A stretch of DNA of 5,873 nt from an uncultured Chloracidobacterium sp. (GTDB lineage: Bacteria > Acidobacteriota > Blastocatellia > Pyrinomonadales > Pyrinomonadaceae). The stretch spans positions 1-5,873 of the forward strand of contig CALDGX010000200.1 in NCBI GenBank assembly GCA_937941715.1, in the 5' to 3' direction. How positions within the stretch are numbered: the stretch's first letter is position 1; every line of letters starts with the position of its first letter. Shown here piece by piece: positions 5,520-5,873 of the stretch. Position numbers and translations under genes: made by a program. Under the pieces are notes generated by a model. The model worked only from the letters and a program-made list of their open reading frames with translations, made no database searches and was not told the origin of the DNA.

Positions 5520-5873
5520 TTAGAAGGGTAAGCGGATCGGCATACGGTCACGCCAATTGCCATTGTTGTTCCCGCGGTTGTTGCGGTTGTTGCGGCCGCG
5601 GTTGTTGTAGTAACTGAGGCCGTAGGTGTTTGCAATGATCTGAAGGTCATTGCTGATCTGATTCCACTGGTTTTGCAAAGCACCGTTACCGCGCGACCGG
5701 TACATTTCCTGCTCGATACGTGAACCGATGTCGACGACCCGACGAGCTTCGTCCGCACTGTTGTCCATATTGCGGCCCCGGCCATACTTGTCCTCAAGTC
5801 GATCCGCGGCTTTGGCGAACTGATCGGCAAGATCCTCGATATTGCTTCTGCGTCCGTTACCGTAGCCGCCGTA
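5520..5873 (-). CDS. Hypothetical protein with helical domain and Asn/Arg/Gly-rich tail (5'-truncated by window edge)
   Basis: The minus-strand frame stays open from the right window edge to TAA at 5522-5520, giving 117 residues without the N-terminus. The visible part starts with a glycine/tyrosine-rich stretch (YGGYGNGRRSN). It continues with a charged, probably helical region with NIEDLADQFAKAADRLEDKY, then NSADEARRVVDIGSRIEQEM, and then WNQISNDLQIIANTYGLSYY. It ends in the low-complexity segment NNRGRNNRNNRGNNNGN and the tail WRDRMPIRLPF. An internal ATG at 5768 could give 82 residues but would cut the helical region, so I treat it as internal. No catalytic motif is visible. Similar helical proteins with Asn/Arg-rich linkers occur as hypothetical, often exported, proteins in Acidobacteriota; that is from memory, and whether this one has a signal peptide cannot be seen. 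The coding-like heptad pattern and the strong terminator behind it support a real gene. Confidence 0.75.
   Translation of the reverse strand, partial: YGGYGNGRRSNIEDLADQFAKAADRLEDKYGRGRNMDNSADEARRVVDIGSRIEQEMYRSRGNGALQNQWNQISNDLQIIANTYGLSYYNNRGRNNRNNRGNNNGNWRDRMPIRLPF
5574..5606. repeat. Short tandem repeat GCGGTTGTT inside the Asn-rich tail
   Basis: GCGGTTGTT occurs at 5574-5582 and 5583-5591 and, after a GCGGCC spacer, again at 5598-5606. On the coding (minus) strand each copy reads AACAACCGC, encoding Asn-Asn-Arg. Such in-frame 9-bp units can gain or lose copies by slippage, lengthening or shortening the tail without a frameshift. Confidence 0.8.

Noticed and set aside
5396..5830. Minus-strand 144-codon frame spanning the gap before rsmI
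   Set aside because: It runs straight through the strong terminator at 5459-5491 and overlaps two better-supported genes in other frames; its Thr/Ala run comes from the Asn repeat read out of frame.
1..5873. CRISPR array, tRNA or rRNA gene, insertion sequence, phage or toxin-antitoxin pair
   Set aside because: Reading both strands showed no spaced direct repeats, cloverleaf, transposase motifs, terminal inverted repeats or paired small genes.

Overview
The window looks like chromosomal DNA from a Gram-negative bacterium of moderately high GC. LpxI points to lipid A synthesis. The mix of a secreted PA/M28 peptidase, weak or absent Shine-Dalgarno sites before several genes and an Asn/Arg/Gly-rich small protein fits Acidobacteriota (Blastocatellia/Pyrinomonadaceae-like). 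That taxonomic guess is an inference from gene style; no rRNA or other marker gene is present to settle it.

Left part, plus strand (1-1711): the last 32 codons of lipoyl synthase LipA are followed closely by a bacterioferritin-like diiron protein. Its stop codon overlaps the start of a RimJ/RimL-type GNAT acetyltransferase by 4 bp. After a short gap with a weak terminator-like hairpin comes a single-domain papain-fold cysteine protease with a strong GGAGG ribosome site.

Middle, plus strand (1712-4370): a very long, nearly gapless hairpin runs right into the start codon of lpxI (UDP-2,3-diacylglucosamine pyrophosphatase). 36 bp after lpxI lies a signal-peptide-bearing M28 zinc peptidase with a PA insert, probably co-transcribed and acting in the periplasm or outside the cell. 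A strong terminator closes this unit.

Right part, minus strand (4371-5873): genes here converge on the M28 gene. The 5'-truncated Asn/Arg/Gly-rich protein comes first in transcription order and ends at a textbook terminator. rsmI (16S rRNA C1402 2'-O-methyltransferase) then begins less than 30 bp beyond that terminator's U-tract, apparently with no ribosome site. Between rsmI and the shared terminator are about 218 bp with no recognised gene, holding a short coding-like reading frame that stops 14 bp before the terminator.

Most of the window is housekeeping. I found no phage, IS, CRISPR, tRNA or rRNA sequence and no clearly new multi-gene system. The points that merit a second look are the hairpin that buries the lpxI start, the compact cysteine protease, the orphan frame after rsmI, the shifted first metal motif in the ferritin-like protein, and the 5'-truncated low-complexity protein.
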